64,000 nucleotides of DNA from DATCMH01 sp036563505 (GCA_036563505.1 DATCMH010000016.1:248001-312000); one strand, 5' to 3'; shown: positions 51,760 through 60,907, numbered from the stretch's first letter. Program-made: numbers and translations. Notes: generated from the letters alone by a model not told the origin.

Positions 51760-53394
51760 GTGACCGAGGACGCACTCTGGCAAGAGCTCGGCCGTCTGGC
51801 CGAGAGCGCCCGCGGCCGTTCCCTGCGCGCGCTCTTTGCCGAGGATCCGGACCGGTTCGCGCGCTTCTCGCGCCGCTTCGGCACCATGCTCTTCGACTTC
51901 TCCAAGACGAGCCTGACGGACGACGATTTGCGGTGTCTTCTCGACCTCGCCCGAGCGGCGGGCGTTGAGGAGAAGCGCGACGCGATGCTCTCGGGCGCGC
52001 CTTACAATCTCACCGAGGGACGGGCCGCGCTCCATGCGGCGTTGCGCGCGGATCCTAAGCGGGCGATCGCGGTGGAGGGCCGCAACGTCGTGCCGGAGGT
52101 CGAGGCGGTGCTCGCCCGCATGGCCGCGTTCGTGCAAGGCGTGCGCTCCGGCGCGGTGGCGGGTGCGGACGGGGAGCCGTTCACGGCGGTCCTCAACATC
52201 GGCATCGGCGGCTCGGACCTCGGCCCGGCCATGGCGACCCTGGCGCTGGCACCGTTCCACGATGGGCCGCGGGTCGTTTACGTCTCCAACGTCGACGGCG
52301 CGCATTTGGCCGACACGCTCAAAAGCCTCGACCCGGCCCGCACCCTCGTCATCGTCGCCTCCAAGACCTTCACCACCGTCGAGACCATGACCAACGCCGC
52401 CAGCGCCCGGCGCTGGATCGTGGAGGCGCTGGGCGAAGAGGCGGTGTCGAAGCACTTCGCCGCCGTCTCGACGGCGCTCGACAAGGTCGCCGCCTTCGGC
52501 ATCAATGAGACCAACGTCTTCGGCTTCTGGGACTGGGTCGGCGGGCGCTATTCCGTCTGGTCGGCGGTGGGCCTGCCTCTGATGATCGCGGTGGGCGAGG
52601 ACAACTTCCGCGCCTTCCTGGCCGGCGCCCGGGCCATGGACGAGCACTTCGCCTCAGCGCCGCTCGCCGACAACCTGCCGGTACTCCTGGCTTTGGTCGG
52701 CGTCTGGCACCGCAGCGGGCTCGGCCTTCCGAGCCGGGCCGTCATCCCTTACGACCAGCGCCTCGCGCGGCTGCCGGCCTACCTGCAGCAGCTCGACATG
52801 GAATCGAACGGCAAGGGGGTGCGCCGGGACGGAACGCCGGTCTCTCGTCCGACGGGGCCCGTGGTCTGGGGCGAGCCCGGCACCAACGGCCAGCACGCCT
52901 TCTTCCAGCTTCTCCACCAGGGCACGGACGTCGTGCCCGTCGAATTTCTCGTCGCTGCGGAAGGCCACGAGCCGGATCTCGCCCATCACCACGCCCTGCT
53001 CTTGGCCAACTGCCTCGCCCAGGGCGAAGCGTTGATGCGCGGGCGCACCCTCGACGAAGCGCGGGCGCAGCTCGCCGGGCGCGGGCTTCCCGAAGCCGAG
53101 GTGGAGCGCCTCGCGCCGCACCGGGTCTTTCCCGGAGACCGGCCCTCGACCACGCTGCTCTACCCTCGGCTCGACCCGGCAACGCTTGGATCGATCCTTG
53201 CCCTCTGCGAGCACCGGGTCTTCGTCGAGGCGGCGATCTGGGACATCAACCCCTTCGACCAGTGGGGCGTCGAGCTCGGCAAGGAGCTCGCCACGGCGCT
53301 CCAGCCCCTCGTCGAGGGCAAGGCGCCGCTCGAGGGCCGGGACGGCTCGACGCTCGGGCTTCTTCGCGCCGTGCGCGACCTGCGGAAGGCCTGA
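51760..53394 (+). CDS. pgi: Glucose-6-phosphate isomerase
   Basis: A 544-residue enzyme interconverting glucose-6-phosphate and fructose-6-phosphate. Signature segments are IGIGGSDLGPAMATLAL (about residues 147-163), GGRYSVWSAVGLPL (PGI signature 1) and the C-terminal WDINPFDQWGVELGKELA (signature 2). It starts with GTG at 51760, after GGAGGGG. The YbaK-like gene begins three bases after its stop, so the two are probably co-transcribed. Confidence 0.97.
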   Translation: MTEDALWQELGRLAESARGRSLRALFAEDPDRFARFSRRFGTMLFDFSKTSLTDDDLRCLLDLARAAGVEEKRDAMLSGAPYNLTEGRAALHAALRADPKRAIAVEGRNVVPEVEAVLARMAAFVQGVRSGAVAGADGEPFTAVLNIGIGGSDLGPAMATLALAPFHDGPRVVYVSNVDGAHLADTLKSLDPARTLVIVASKTFTTVETMTNAASARRWIVEALGEEAVSKHFAAVSTALDKVAAFGINETNVFGFWDWVGGRYSVWSAVGLPLMIAVGEDNFRAFLAGARAMDEHFASAPLADNLPVLLALVGVWHRSGLGLPSRAVIPYDQRLARLPAYLQQLDMESNGKGVRRDGTPVSRPTGPVVWGEPGTNGQHAFFQLLHQGTDVVPVEFLVAAEGHEPDLAHHHALLLANCLAQGEALMRGRTLDEARAQLAGRGLPEAEVERLAPHRVFPGDRPSTTLLYPRLDPATLGSILALCEHRVFVEAAIWDINPFDQWGVELGKELATALQPLVEGKAPLEGRDGSTLGLLRAVRDLRKA

Positions 53395-53397
53395 GCC

Positions 53398-53925
53398 GTG
53401 ATCCCCGCCACGCCCGCCGCGCTCTTCGCCGCCCTCGACGCGCTCGCCATCCCTCACCGCACGGTCGAGCACCCGGCGACCTTCACCGTCGCGGAATCGA
53501 AGCCGATCAAGGCTTCGATCCCCGGCGCGCACTCGAAAAACCTCTTCGTCAAGGACAAGAAAGGGCGGCTCTACCTCGTCACCGCCAAGGACGAGACCCC
53601 GATCGATCTCAAGAGACTCCACGAGACCATCGGCGCCTCGGGCCGCCTCTCCTTCGGCACGGCGGAGCAGCTCATGACCCATCTCGGGGTCGAGCCGGGC
53701 TCGGTCACGCCCTTCGCCGTCATGAACGACCTGAGGGCTCTGGTGACGGTGATCCTCGACGCGGCGCTGATGACGCACGAGACCGTCAACTTCCACCCGC
53801 TCGTCAACACGATGACGACCTCGATCCACCGCGACGACCTCGTGCGCTTCCTGGAGAGCACGGGTCATCCGCCCCGCATCCTGGCCCTGCCTGCCCCAGC
53901 CCTGGCGGCGGAGGCCTCGCCCTAG
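53398..53925 (+). CDS. Prolyl-tRNA editing domain protein (ProX/YbaK type)
   Basis: A 175-residue free-standing editing protein that hydrolyses mischarged tRNA, typically Ala-tRNA-Pro. The family core is AHSKNLFVKDKKGRLYLVTA (about residues 41-60), with the Lys thought to be catalytic, then GRLSFGTAEQLMTHLGVEPGSVTPFAV. It starts with GTG directly after pgi (gap of 3 bp). It is close to ProX of Caulobacter-type alphaproteobacteria. Confidence 0.85.
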   Translation: MIPATPAALFAALDALAIPHRTVEHPATFTVAESKPIKASIPGAHSKNLFVKDKKGRLYLVTAKDETPIDLKRLHETIGASGRLSFGTAEQLMTHLGVEPGSVTPFAVMNDLRALVTVILDAALMTHETVNFHPLVNTMTTSIHRDDLVRFLESTGHPPRILALPAPALAAEASP

Positions 53926-53933
53926 CCTTGGCC

Positions 53934-53956
53934 GGCCTCAGGCCCCATCTGAGGCC
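53934..53956 (+). terminator. Short hairpin after the editing-protein gene
   Basis: GGCCTCAG (53934-53941), seven-base loop, CTGAGGCC (53949-53956). It is a plausible weak terminator for pgi-proX; there is no T-run. Confidence 0.45.
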
Positions 53957-53989
53957 CTGAATTCTCAGCACCTTCCTCCGCAGGTTCTC

Positions 53990-54886
53990 ATGCTCGCCGA
54001 CCAAGCGCCCGCCCCTGACGGGCTCATCAAGGACACCACCACCGCGGCCTTCCGCCAGGACGTGCTGCAGGAATCCCTCAAGCAGCCGGTGCTCGTCGAT
54101 TTCTGGGCGCCCTGGTGCGGCCCGTGCAAGCAGCTCACCCCCGTGCTTGAGAAGGCGGTCAAGGCCGCCGGCGGCAAGGTGAAGCTCGTCAAGATGAACA
54201 TCGACGAGCACCCGCAGATCGCGGGCCAGCTCGGCATCCAATCGATCCCCGCGGTGATCGCCTTCTCCCGCGGTCAGCCGGCCGACGGCTTCATGGGCGC
54301 CTTGCCTGAGAGTCAGGTGAAGGGCTTCATCGAGCGCCTCGTCGGCCCCGTGGGCCCGAGCGCCGCCGAGGCGCTGATGGACGAAGCGCAGGCGCTGGCC
54401 GCCGAGGGCGACGCGGCGGGCGCCGCCGAGCTCTACGCCGCGGTGCTGGCGCAGGACCCGGAGAACGTGGCGGCCGTCGCGGCTTTGGCCAAGCTCCACC
54501 TCGACCTCGGCGATCTCGAGGGCGCCAAGCGCTTCCTCGGCATGGTGCCGGCCGCGAAAGCCAACGACCCGGCGGTGGCCGGGGCGCGGGCCGCCATCGA
54601 GCTCGCCGAACAGGCGGCCGATCTCGGCGACACGGCCGATCTCCTGCGCCGTCTCGAGGCGGATCCCCTCGACCATCAGGCCCGTTTCGACCTGGCGCTG
54701 GCGCTCAACGCCCGCGGCAAGCGCGCCGAGGCGGCCGACCAGCTCCTTGACATCGTGCGCCGCGACCGCAGTTGGAACGACGACGGCGCCCGCAAGCAGC
54801 TCGTCCAGTTCTTCGAGGCCTGGGGCCCGATGGATGAGGCTACGGTGGCGGGGCGGCGGCGGTTGTCCTCGATCCTGTTCGCCTGA
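53990..54886 (+). CDS. cnoX: Thioredoxin with TPR-like C-terminal domain (CnoX/YbbN type)
   Basis: A 298-residue chaperone-redox protein. The N-terminal thioredoxin domain has the active site FWAPWCGPCKQL (about residues 36-47) and cis-Pro in SIPAVIAF. The C-terminal half (residues 120-298) has TPR-like helices (AGAAELYAAVLAQDPENVA, RFDLALALNARGKRAEA). E. coli CnoX protects folding proteins during bleach stress; here both CxxC cysteines are present, so it may keep redox activity. The next gene starts 53 bp downstream. Confidence 0.88.
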   Translation: MLADQAPAPDGLIKDTTTAAFRQDVLQESLKQPVLVDFWAPWCGPCKQLTPVLEKAVKAAGGKVKLVKMNIDEHPQIAGQLGIQSIPAVIAFSRGQPADGFMGALPESQVKGFIERLVGPVGPSAAEALMDEAQALAAEGDAAGAAELYAAVLAQDPENVAAVAALAKLHLDLGDLEGAKRFLGMVPAAKANDPAVAGARAAIELAEQAADLGDTADLLRRLEADPLDHQARFDLALALNARGKRAEAADQLLDIVRRDRSWNDDGARKQLVQFFEAWGPMDEATVAGRRRLSSILFA

Positions 54887-54939
54887 CCGGGCTGTCCCGG
54901 CGGGGCGGGCAGGCGGGCGGCTCAAGGGGTGATGCGCCG

Positions 54940-55611
54940 ATGGCCATGAACGTGGTCTACAAGGGCCCGCAGGACTGCCCGGAGGCGATCCCCGTCTTCC
55001 CGCTGCCTGGTGCCCTGCTCCTGCCGCGCGGGCAGATGCCGCTCAACATCTTCGAGCCGCGCTATGTCACGATGATCGACGACGTCCTGAAGAGCCATCG
55101 CATCATCGGCATGATCCAGCCCGACCCGGAGACGGGCGGCGCCTCCGTCGCGCCCCGGCTCTACGGCGTCGGCTGCGCCGGGCGCATCACCCAGCTCGCG
55201 GAGACGGGGGACGGGCGCTACCTCCTGACGCTGGGCGGCATCGCGCGCTTCCGCGTGGTGGAGGAGCTCTCGGTGCTCACCCCCTACCGCCAGTGCCGCG
55301 TGGACTTCCAGCCCTTCGCCACGGACTTCAAACCGCGCCACGGCGAGGAGGCCGTAAACCGGCCGGGCGTGCTGAAGGCCCTCCGCGACTTCGTCCAGGC
55401 CGCCGAAGTGAAGGTGGATTGGGACGGCATCGACGAGGCGCCGAACGAAGCCCTCGTCAACGCGCTTTGCATGATGAGCCCCTTCGGCGTCCGCGAGAAG
55501 CAGGCCATGCTCGAGGCCCCGGATCTGAGGACCCGCGCCGAGGTGCTCATCGCCGTCACCGAAATCGAGCTCGCCCGCGGCGAGGGCGGCGGCGAGCCGA
55601 CCTTGCAATGA
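54940..55611 (+). CDS. LON-substrate-binding-domain protein
   Basis: A 223-residue protein with the N-terminal domain of Lon protease alone (PF02190): IPVFPLPGALLLPRGQMPLN and IFEPRYVTMIDDVLKSHRIIG. No ATPase or protease part exists. Stand-alone LON-domain proteins are common next to thioredoxin and Trm112-like genes in alphaproteobacteria; their function is not known. The ATG at 54940 follows GGGGTGA. Confidence 0.88.
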   Translation: MAMNVVYKGPQDCPEAIPVFPLPGALLLPRGQMPLNIFEPRYVTMIDDVLKSHRIIGMIQPDPETGGASVAPRLYGVGCAGRITQLAETGDGRYLLTLGGIARFRVVEELSVLTPYRQCRVDFQPFATDFKPRHGEEAVNRPGVLKALRDFVQAAEVKVDWDGIDEAPNEALVNALCMMSPFGVREKQAMLEAPDLRTRAEVLIAVTEIELARGEGGGEPTLQ

Positions 55612-55624
55612 GGATTGTTCCCCG

Positions 55625-55843
55625 ATGAGCGACGACGCGACAGCCAGCCCTGCCCCCGCCCGCGAGCCGACCCGGATCGACCCCAAGCTCCTCGAAATCC
55701 TGGTCTGTCCGCTCACCAAGGGCCGGCTCGACTACGATTCCGCGCGCCAGGAGCTCGTGAGCCGCGAGGCGAAGCTCGCCTATCCGATCCGCGACGGCAT
55801 CCCGATCATGCTGCCGGAGGAGGCGCGGCCGCTGGCGGAGTAA
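55625..55843 (+). CDS. Trm112/YcaR-like protein with reduced zinc-binding site
   Basis: A 72-residue protein with LLEILVCPLTKGRLDYD and LAYPIRDGIPIMLPEEAR, the Trm112/YcaR core. Trm112 proteins activate methyltransferases in eukaryotes and archaea. E. coli YcaR has a CPxC pair; here only one Cys remains (CPLT), so zinc binding is doubtful. It is 13 bp after the LON-domain gene and probably in the same operon. Confidence 0.85.
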   Translation: MSDDATASPAPAREPTRIDPKLLEILVCPLTKGRLDYDSARQELVSREAKLAYPIRDGIPIMLPEEARPLAE

Positions 55844-55886
55844 GGACCAACAATCGGCTTTCGCTTGAGAGCTGGTCCAACCCAAT

Positions 55887-56003
55887 CACCTCATCCTGAG
55901 GTGCGAAGGCGAAGCCTGAGTCTCGAAGGAGGGCTCCAGGACCGTTCACGCCGCTGGAGCCCTCCTTCGAGGCCGCGCGAGCGCGGCACCTCAGGAAGAG
56001 GTG
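55887..56003. repeat. Palindromic intergenic repeat, family P, copy 3
   Basis: CACCTCATCCTGAGGTGCG at the left, CACCTCAGGAAGAGGTG at the right, and inner stem GAAGGAGGGCTCCAG / CTGGAGCCCTCCTTC. It lies between the convergent Trm112-like and CoA-ester lyase genes. Confidence 0.88.
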
Positions 56004-56024
56004 AGAGATGGGACAGGCATCGCC

Positions 56025-56903
56025 TCACCCCGCCTTGATCGCCTCGGCCAGCACCACGGTGCGCCGGGCCATCTCGGCGTGGAGCCGCTCCACCATGCGG
56101 CCGTCGAGCGACAGGGCGCCCTTGTCCCGGTTCTCGGGCCGGTCGAAGGCGTCGATGAGGGCGCGGGCCCGCGTCACCTCCTCCTCGGCCGGGGCGAAGA
56201 CCTGGTTCGCCGCCGCGATCTGGTTCGGGTGGATGAGGGTCTTGCCGTCGAAGCCGAGATCCCGGCCCTGCTCGCATTCGGCCCGAAACCCCGCCTCGTC
56301 CTGGAGCGCGTTGTAGACGCCGTCCACCACGTCGAGGTCATAGGCGCGGGCGGCGAGCACGGCGGTGGTGAGCCAGGGCAGCATCGGTGCCCGGCCCGAC
56401 ATGAGGCGGGCGCGGGTCTCCTTGGCGAGGTCGTTCGTGCCGAGCACGAGGCAGGCGAGACGGCTGTCGACGTCCCGCGCCGCGCTGGCGATGGCGCCGC
56501 AGTGCAGGATGGCGAGGGGCGTCTCGATCATGGCCCAGACCCGGGTGCGCTCGGGAGCGCCGAGACGGCGCAGGCGGCTGCCCACCGCCGACAGAGCCTC
56601 CGCGCTCGACACTTTGGGCACGAGGATCGCGTCGGGCGCCGCCTCGGCCGCGGCTGCGAGATCGGCCTCACCGTGGGGCGTGTCCAGCGCATTGATCCGG
56701 ATCACCACCTCGCGCCGCCCGAAGCCGCCAACCTTCACGGCCGCGGCGACCTGCCGGCGTGCCGCCTCTTTGGCCTCGGGCGCCACCGCGTCCTCGAGGT
56801 CGAGGATGAGGGCGTCGGCGGGGAGCGACTTCGCCTTCTCCAGCGCCCGCGCGTTCGAACCCGGCATGTAGAGGACGCTGCGGCGGGGGCGGATCGGGAT
56901 CAT
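56025..56903 (-). CDS. HpcH/HpaI-family CoA-ester lyase (CitE-like)
   Basis: A 292-residue TIM-barrel lyase related to CitE, malyl-CoA lyase and malyl-CoA thioesterase. Key segments are RRSVLYMPGSNARALEKA (residues 6-23), LILDLEDAVAPEAK (metal ligand and CoA site), VVIRINALDTPHGEADL and MIETPLAIL. Possible substrates are malyl-CoA, citramalyl-CoA or similar; sequence cannot decide. The ATG at 56903 gives the standard N terminus. It lies downstream of, and on the same strand as, the SDR-PPC-ligase genes but across 490 bp of repeats. Confidence 0.85.
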   Translation of the reverse strand: MIPIRPRRSVLYMPGSNARALEKAKSLPADALILDLEDAVAPEAKEAARRQVAAAVKVGGFGRREVVIRINALDTPHGEADLAAAAEAAPDAILVPKVSSAEALSAVGSRLRRLGAPERTRVWAMIETPLAILHCGAIASAARDVDSRLACLVLGTNDLAKETRARLMSGRAPMLPWLTTAVLAARAYDLDVVDGVYNALQDEAGFRAECEQGRDLGFDGKTLIHPNQIAAANQVFAPAEEEVTRARALIDAFDRPENRDKGALSLDGRMVERLHAEMARRTVVLAEAIKAG

Positions 56904-57017
56904 GGGCGCACTCCGGTGTCGAAGGCTTCGTTTAAGGGGTTTTGCGGCGAGGGGAAGGGGCGGATAGGCCATTGCTCCGGGAGGGGAGTGCGGAGCGCCT
57001 TGCGGCGCGAGAGCTGT

Positions 57018-57370
57018 GCTGGATCCCCTTCCCCTCCGGGGGACAAGCCGCCTCCGGCCGGGGATGACAGTGGGGGCTGATCTGAGCCGTCTCCGCTGTC
57101 ATCCCCGGCCGGAGCCCGACAGGGCGGAGGGGAAGGGGATCCAGCATGACTCTCGTCCCGAAGCGACGCCGTACTCTCCCCCCTCCCCTTGCGGGAGAGG
57201 ATGGCCCCGCGTCAGCGGGGTCGGGAGAGGGGTGCGGCGCGAAGTGGCGCCCGGCCGACAGGCCGATCAGGGCCTCTCCGCAGCAAGCGATCCGTTCGCT
57301 TCGCGAGGCGCTGCGCGCCACCCCTCATCCGCCTGCCTCACGCCGGGCACCTTCTCCCTCAAGGGGAGAA
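57018..57370. repeat. Palindrome plus family M unit in the lyase-SDR gap
   Basis: Positions 57018-57146 form an inverted repeat: TGCTGGATCCCCTTCCCCTC...GGCCGGGGATGACAG and CTGTCATCCCCGGCC...GAGGGGAAGGGGATCCAGCA. Positions about 57170-57370 are family M hairpins (CTCTCCCCCCTCCCCTTGCG, CCTTCTCCCTCAAGGGGAGAAGG). No gene is seen in this 490-bp gap. Confidence 0.8.
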
Positions 57371-57393
57371 GGAGAGCGCGGCCCTGCCCGACC

Positions 57394-58143
57394 CTACCGC
57401 GCGATGATCCCGCCCGCCGTGAAGCCGCCGTCCACCGCCAAGACCTGGCCCGTGACGTAGCTCGCGCGGGTCTCGTCGAGGAGAAAGGCGGCTGCCGTCG
57501 CGATCTCCTCGGGGCCGCCGTAGCGGCGAAGCGGCACGGTGGCGTGCCATTGCGCCCGGATGGCCGGCGTGTGGACCGCGGCGACCATCGGCGTCTCGAC
57601 GGGTCCGGGGGCGACGGCGTTGACCCGGACGCCGAGCGGGGCAAGCTCCACCGCCATCACCTGGGTCAAGGTCACCACCGCCCCCTTCGAGGCGCCGTAG
57701 GCGGCGCGGCCGATGTTGCCGCGCAGGCCCGAGACGGAGGCCACCGTGACGATGGCGCCGCCCTCCGTCATTGCCCGCGCCGCCGCCTGGGCGACGAGGA
57801 AGGTGCCGACGACATTGACCTCGTAGATCTGGCGGAACAGGTCGGCCGTGGTGTCGAGGAAGGGCACGTCGCGCCCGATCCCCGCCGAGGTGACGAGACC
57901 TTTGAGGGGGCCGAAGCCCTCGGCGATCTCCCGCACCAGGGCCTCGACCGCTGCCTCGTCTGTGACATCGAGGGAGGCGACCCGAACGCGGTCGTCGCCG
58001 CCGAAAGCCTGTCGCGCCGCGTCGAGCGCCGCCGGGTCCCGGTCGGCCGCGACGACGCGCCAGCCATCCGTGAGGAGAGCCCGCACGGTGGCAAGGCCGA
58101 TGCCCGACGCGCCGCCGGTGACGAGGGCCGTTCTGTCGCTCAC
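57394..58143 (-). CDS. SDR-family NAD(P)-dependent oxidoreductase
   Basis: A 249-residue classical short-chain dehydrogenase: TGGASGIGLAT (residues 9-19), VTSAGIG in the NAG position, and the catalytic Ser and Tyr-x3-Lys in SVSGLRGNIGRAAYGASKG. FabG-like in length. It begins with GTG at 58143, immediately after the stop of the PPC/DUF296 gene, so it is coupled to that gene and the acyl-CoA ligase. It probably acts on a hydroxy-acid or hydroxyacyl-CoA intermediate. Confidence 0.88.
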   Translation of the reverse strand: MSDRTALVTGGASGIGLATVRALLTDGWRVVAADRDPAALDAARQAFGGDDRVRVASLDVTDEAAVEALVREIAEGFGPLKGLVTSAGIGRDVPFLDTTADLFRQIYEVNVVGTFLVAQAAARAMTEGGAIVTVASVSGLRGNIGRAAYGASKGAVVTLTQVMAVELAPLGVRVNAVAPGPVETPMVAAVHTPAIRAQWHATVPLRRYGGPEEIATAAAFLLDETRASYVTGQVLAVDGGFTAGGIIAR

Positions 58144-59031
58144 TTAAGCCGTCCCCGGCTCGTCCAGCGCCTCGAGCATCACCTCGAAGGTGATGCAGAC
58201 GGGGTTGCAGCCCCGGGCCAGCCGGCCCTCGTGGACCTCGCCCCGCGGATCGGCGAGGGCCACCGTGAGGTCCGCCCGGGGCGCGCCGTCGGGGCCGGGA
58301 GCGACGGTGCCGTCCGTGACGAGCACTTCGGTCGCGATGTCCGTGACCTCGCGGCCTCCTTCGAACATGACGCCGGCGAAGCTCCCGACGCTGCCGCGAA
58401 GGCGCGCCCGGGCGATGCCGTGCGCGCGGCAGATCGCCTCCAACGCCGCGTCGATCGGCTCGTTCGGCCGCACCCGGGCGGCGAGGAGCCGGGTGTCGCC
58501 CGCACCAGGCTTCGGGGCTGCTGCGGGGTGGAACAGGGTGAAGTTGGTCTCCGCGTCCTCTTCCGCCGCGATGCGGATCGCGGGCGAGCCCCAGGCGATG
58601 GCGGCGATGGGTTCAGCGACGACGGTCTCATGCGGCAGGACGTGACCGCCCCGCCGTGCGCCGTCGGGCTCGGTCCAGATCGCGTGACAGTGGAGAAAGG
58701 GCGCCCCGTCGCGCCGGCCGAAGGTGACGTTCCCCCTCTCGATCAGGCTCGAGCCCTCGGGCCGGAACGTCTCGCTGTAGTAGGCGGCGTAGCGCGGGTC
58801 CTGCGAGAGCGCCGGGCGCACGTAGGCGAAGGGACCGAGCGCGCCGCCCCTGATCTCGAGCGCTGCCGCCTCAAGGCCCGCGGCGAGGAGCGGGCGCGCG
58901 ACCGCGTCGAGGAAGGTCAGCCCCGGTTCGAGGGTGAAGGTGAGGCGCTGCCCCAAACCCTCCGCCGTGCGCCAGCGTTCCGGGTGCGGCGGTCCCGGCT
59001 GGCGCAGGCGGCGGTGGGGGTCGAGGCTCAA
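58144..59031 (-). CDS. Duplicated PPC/DUF296 domain protein
   Basis: A 295-residue protein with two PPC (PF03479, DUF296) domains in tandem. The first (about residues 25-150) has LHCHAIWTEPDGARRGGHV with His residues placed like the metal site of bacterial PPC proteins; the second (about 180-290) has LRGSVGSFAGVMFEGG and a less clear metal site. Bacterial PPC proteins are trimeric, with unknown function. Start is TTG at 59031, overlapping the ligase stop (TTGA). It is between a ligase and an SDR gene, so an enzymatic role in the same pathway is likely. Confidence 0.82.
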   Translation of the reverse strand: MSLDPHRRLRQPGPPHPERWRTAEGLGQRLTFTLEPGLTFLDAVARPLLAAGLEAAALEIRGGALGPFAYVRPALSQDPRYAAYYSETFRPEGSSLIERGNVTFGRRDGAPFLHCHAIWTEPDGARRGGHVLPHETVVAEPIAAIAWGSPAIRIAAEEDAETNFTLFHPAAAPKPGAGDTRLLAARVRPNEPIDAALEAICRAHGIARARLRGSVGSFAGVMFEGGREVTDIATEVLVTDGTVAPGPDGAPRADLTVALADPRGEVHEGRLARGCNPVCITFEVMLEALDEPGTA

Positions 59032-60692
59032 GCGGCGGTGCCCTGGCGGGCGGGGGTCGGCAGGGCGTCGAGGCAGCCGCGTTTGCCCAATTCCTCGCGC
59101 ACCAGGGACTTGGGCACCTTGCCGTAGCCGGATTTCGGCAGGGCCTCCCAGAAGAACACCCGCTTGGGCAGCTTGTAGCGGGCGAGCCGCGCGCCCAGCC
59201 ACGCCATCAGCTCGGCCTCGGTGAGGGCGGCGCCCTCCCGCAGCACACAGGCCGCGATCCCAATCTCGCCCCAGACCGGGTCGGGCACGCCGACGATGGC
59301 GACTTCGGCGACGGCCGGATGGGTGAGGATCGTTTCCTCGATCTCCCGCGGGTAGATGTTGGAGCCGCCCGAGATGTACATGTCGGAGGCCCGGCCCGTG
59401 ATGTAGACGAAGCCTTGCGCGTCGGCGTGACCGAGGTCCCCGGTGCGGAACCAGCCGTTGCGGAACGCCTTCGCGTTGGCCTCCGGGTTGTCGTAGTAGC
59501 CGGCGAACACCGCCGGCCCCGTGACGCAGATCTCCCCCGTGGCGCCGGGCGGCAGTGCGCGGCCCTCGTCGTCCTGGATCTCGACCTGCATGCCGGTGCG
59601 GGGGTAACCGCAGGTGCCGACGCGGGCCTCCTCGCCATCCTCCGCGCGATGGAGATGGGGCGGGAAGACCGTAATGTTCCCCGTCACCTCGCCGAGCCCG
59701 AAATACTGCACCAGCACCGGCCCGAGCTTTTTCAGCGCGTGCTTCTGGTCCTCCCGGTACATCGGCGCGCCGGCGTAGATCACGTAGCGCAGCGAGGAAT
59801 GGTCGTAGCGGTCGACGGCCGGGTGCTCGGTGAGGAGCTTCACGATGGTCGGCACCGTGAAGAGGTTCGTCACGCGATGGCGCGCCACGAGGGACCATGC
59901 CTCCTCCACGTCGAGGCGGTCGGAGGGAAGCAGGATGGTGACGGCGCCGCGCGCCACCTGCGTGAGCTGGTGGACGCCCGCGCCGTGCGAGAGGGGCGCG
60001 ACGACGAGCGACGCGTCCGCCTCCGTCGTCCCCGGCATCAGGTCGCAGAGGTGGTTCGTGACGACGAAGGCCATCTGGCCGTGGGTGAGCACGGCGGCCT
60101 TGGAGCGCCCGGTCGTGCCGGAGGTGAAGAAGAACCAGCAGGGGTCGTCATATGCGACCCCGGCTTCGGGCGCCCCCTCGACCTCGGCCGCGATCAACGC
60201 TTCGAGGTCGGGAACGGGGCGACCGTCGACGGCGAGGTCCCCGTGGAGGGAGGCCAGGAGCGCGAGTTCGGGGCAGGCCGCCGCCACCGCGGCGGCGTGC
60301 TGCGGGAAGTCGGCGTGACAGAGAAACGCCTTGGGCTTCGCGGTTTCGGCCAGCGACACCACCTCGGGCGGGGTGAGCCGAAAATTCGTCGGCACCCAGA
60401 TCGCCCCCAGGCGGAAGGTGGCGAACATGGCCTCGAACATCAGGTTGCCGTTCTTGGAATGAACGAGCACCCGGTCGCCCTTGGCGACGCCGTGGCGCGT
60501 CAGAACGGCGGCGAGGTGCGCGACCCGATCCTCGATGGCGGCCCAGGTCCAGGTTCGCTCGCCCCAGATCAGGCCGGCACGCTCGGGGAAGCGCCGGGCG
60601 GCCTGGGTCACGAAGTGGGCAAGGTTCATTACCCGCCGCGACACCGGCAGACCCGTCACCGGCGATGTCTGGAGCGCTGGCGTCTCGGGCAT
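59028..60692 (-). CDS. AMP-forming acyl-CoA synthetase
   Basis: A 554-residue class I adenylate-forming enzyme that activates a carboxylic acid with ATP and CoA. The P-loop-like motif is FFTSGTTGRSKAAVLTH (about residues 175-191); GWFRTGDLGHADAQGFVYI and the C-terminal Lys in LPKSGYGKVPKS are intact. The acid substrate is unknown. ATG at 60692 has GGGATGAGG before it; 60698 is an alternative. It is the first gene of a coupled ligase-PPC-SDR unit, divergent from a TRAP transporter. Confidence 0.9.
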   Translation of the reverse strand: MPETPALQTSPVTGLPVSRRVMNLAHFVTQAARRFPERAGLIWGERTWTWAAIEDRVAHLAAVLTRHGVAKGDRVLVHSKNGNLMFEAMFATFRLGAIWVPTNFRLTPPEVVSLAETAKPKAFLCHADFPQHAAAVAAACPELALLASLHGDLAVDGRPVPDLEALIAAEVEGAPEAGVAYDDPCWFFFTSGTTGRSKAAVLTHGQMAFVVTNHLCDLMPGTTEADASLVVAPLSHGAGVHQLTQVARGAVTILLPSDRLDVEEAWSLVARHRVTNLFTVPTIVKLLTEHPAVDRYDHSSLRYVIYAGAPMYREDQKHALKKLGPVLVQYFGLGEVTGNITVFPPHLHRAEDGEEARVGTCGYPRTGMQVEIQDDEGRALPPGATGEICVTGPAVFAGYYDNPEANAKAFRNGWFRTGDLGHADAQGFVYITGRASDMYISGGSNIYPREIEETILTHPAVAEVAIVGVPDPVWGEIGIAACVLREGAALTEAELMAWLGARLARYKLPKRVFFWEALPKSGYGKVPKSLVREELGKRGCLDALPTPARQGTAA

Positions 60693-60793
60693 CCTCATCC
60701 CTCTCCGAAGCGGTCCGCTTCCCGGCCCGCTTTCAGGCGCGGGCTCCTTCTCAGAGTTAGGCCCGACATAAGCTGCTAGTCCAACCCATCCCC

Positions 60794-60907
60794 CCCTCAT
60801 CCTGAGGTGCGAAGGCGAAGCCTGAGCCTCGAAGGAGGGCTCCAGGACCGTTGACGTCTCTGGAGCCCTCCTTCGAGGCCGCTGCGCGGCACCTCAGGAC
60901 GAGGTGG
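60794..60907. repeat. Palindromic intergenic repeat, family P, copy 4
   Basis: CCTCATCCTGAGGTGCGAAG at the left, CACCTCAGGACGAGGTGGG at the right, inner stem GAAGGAGGGCTCCAG / CTGGAGCCCTCCTTC. Flanks CCAACCCA and TGGGTTGG extend the palindrome. It sits between the divergent ligase and TRAP operons. Confidence 0.88.
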
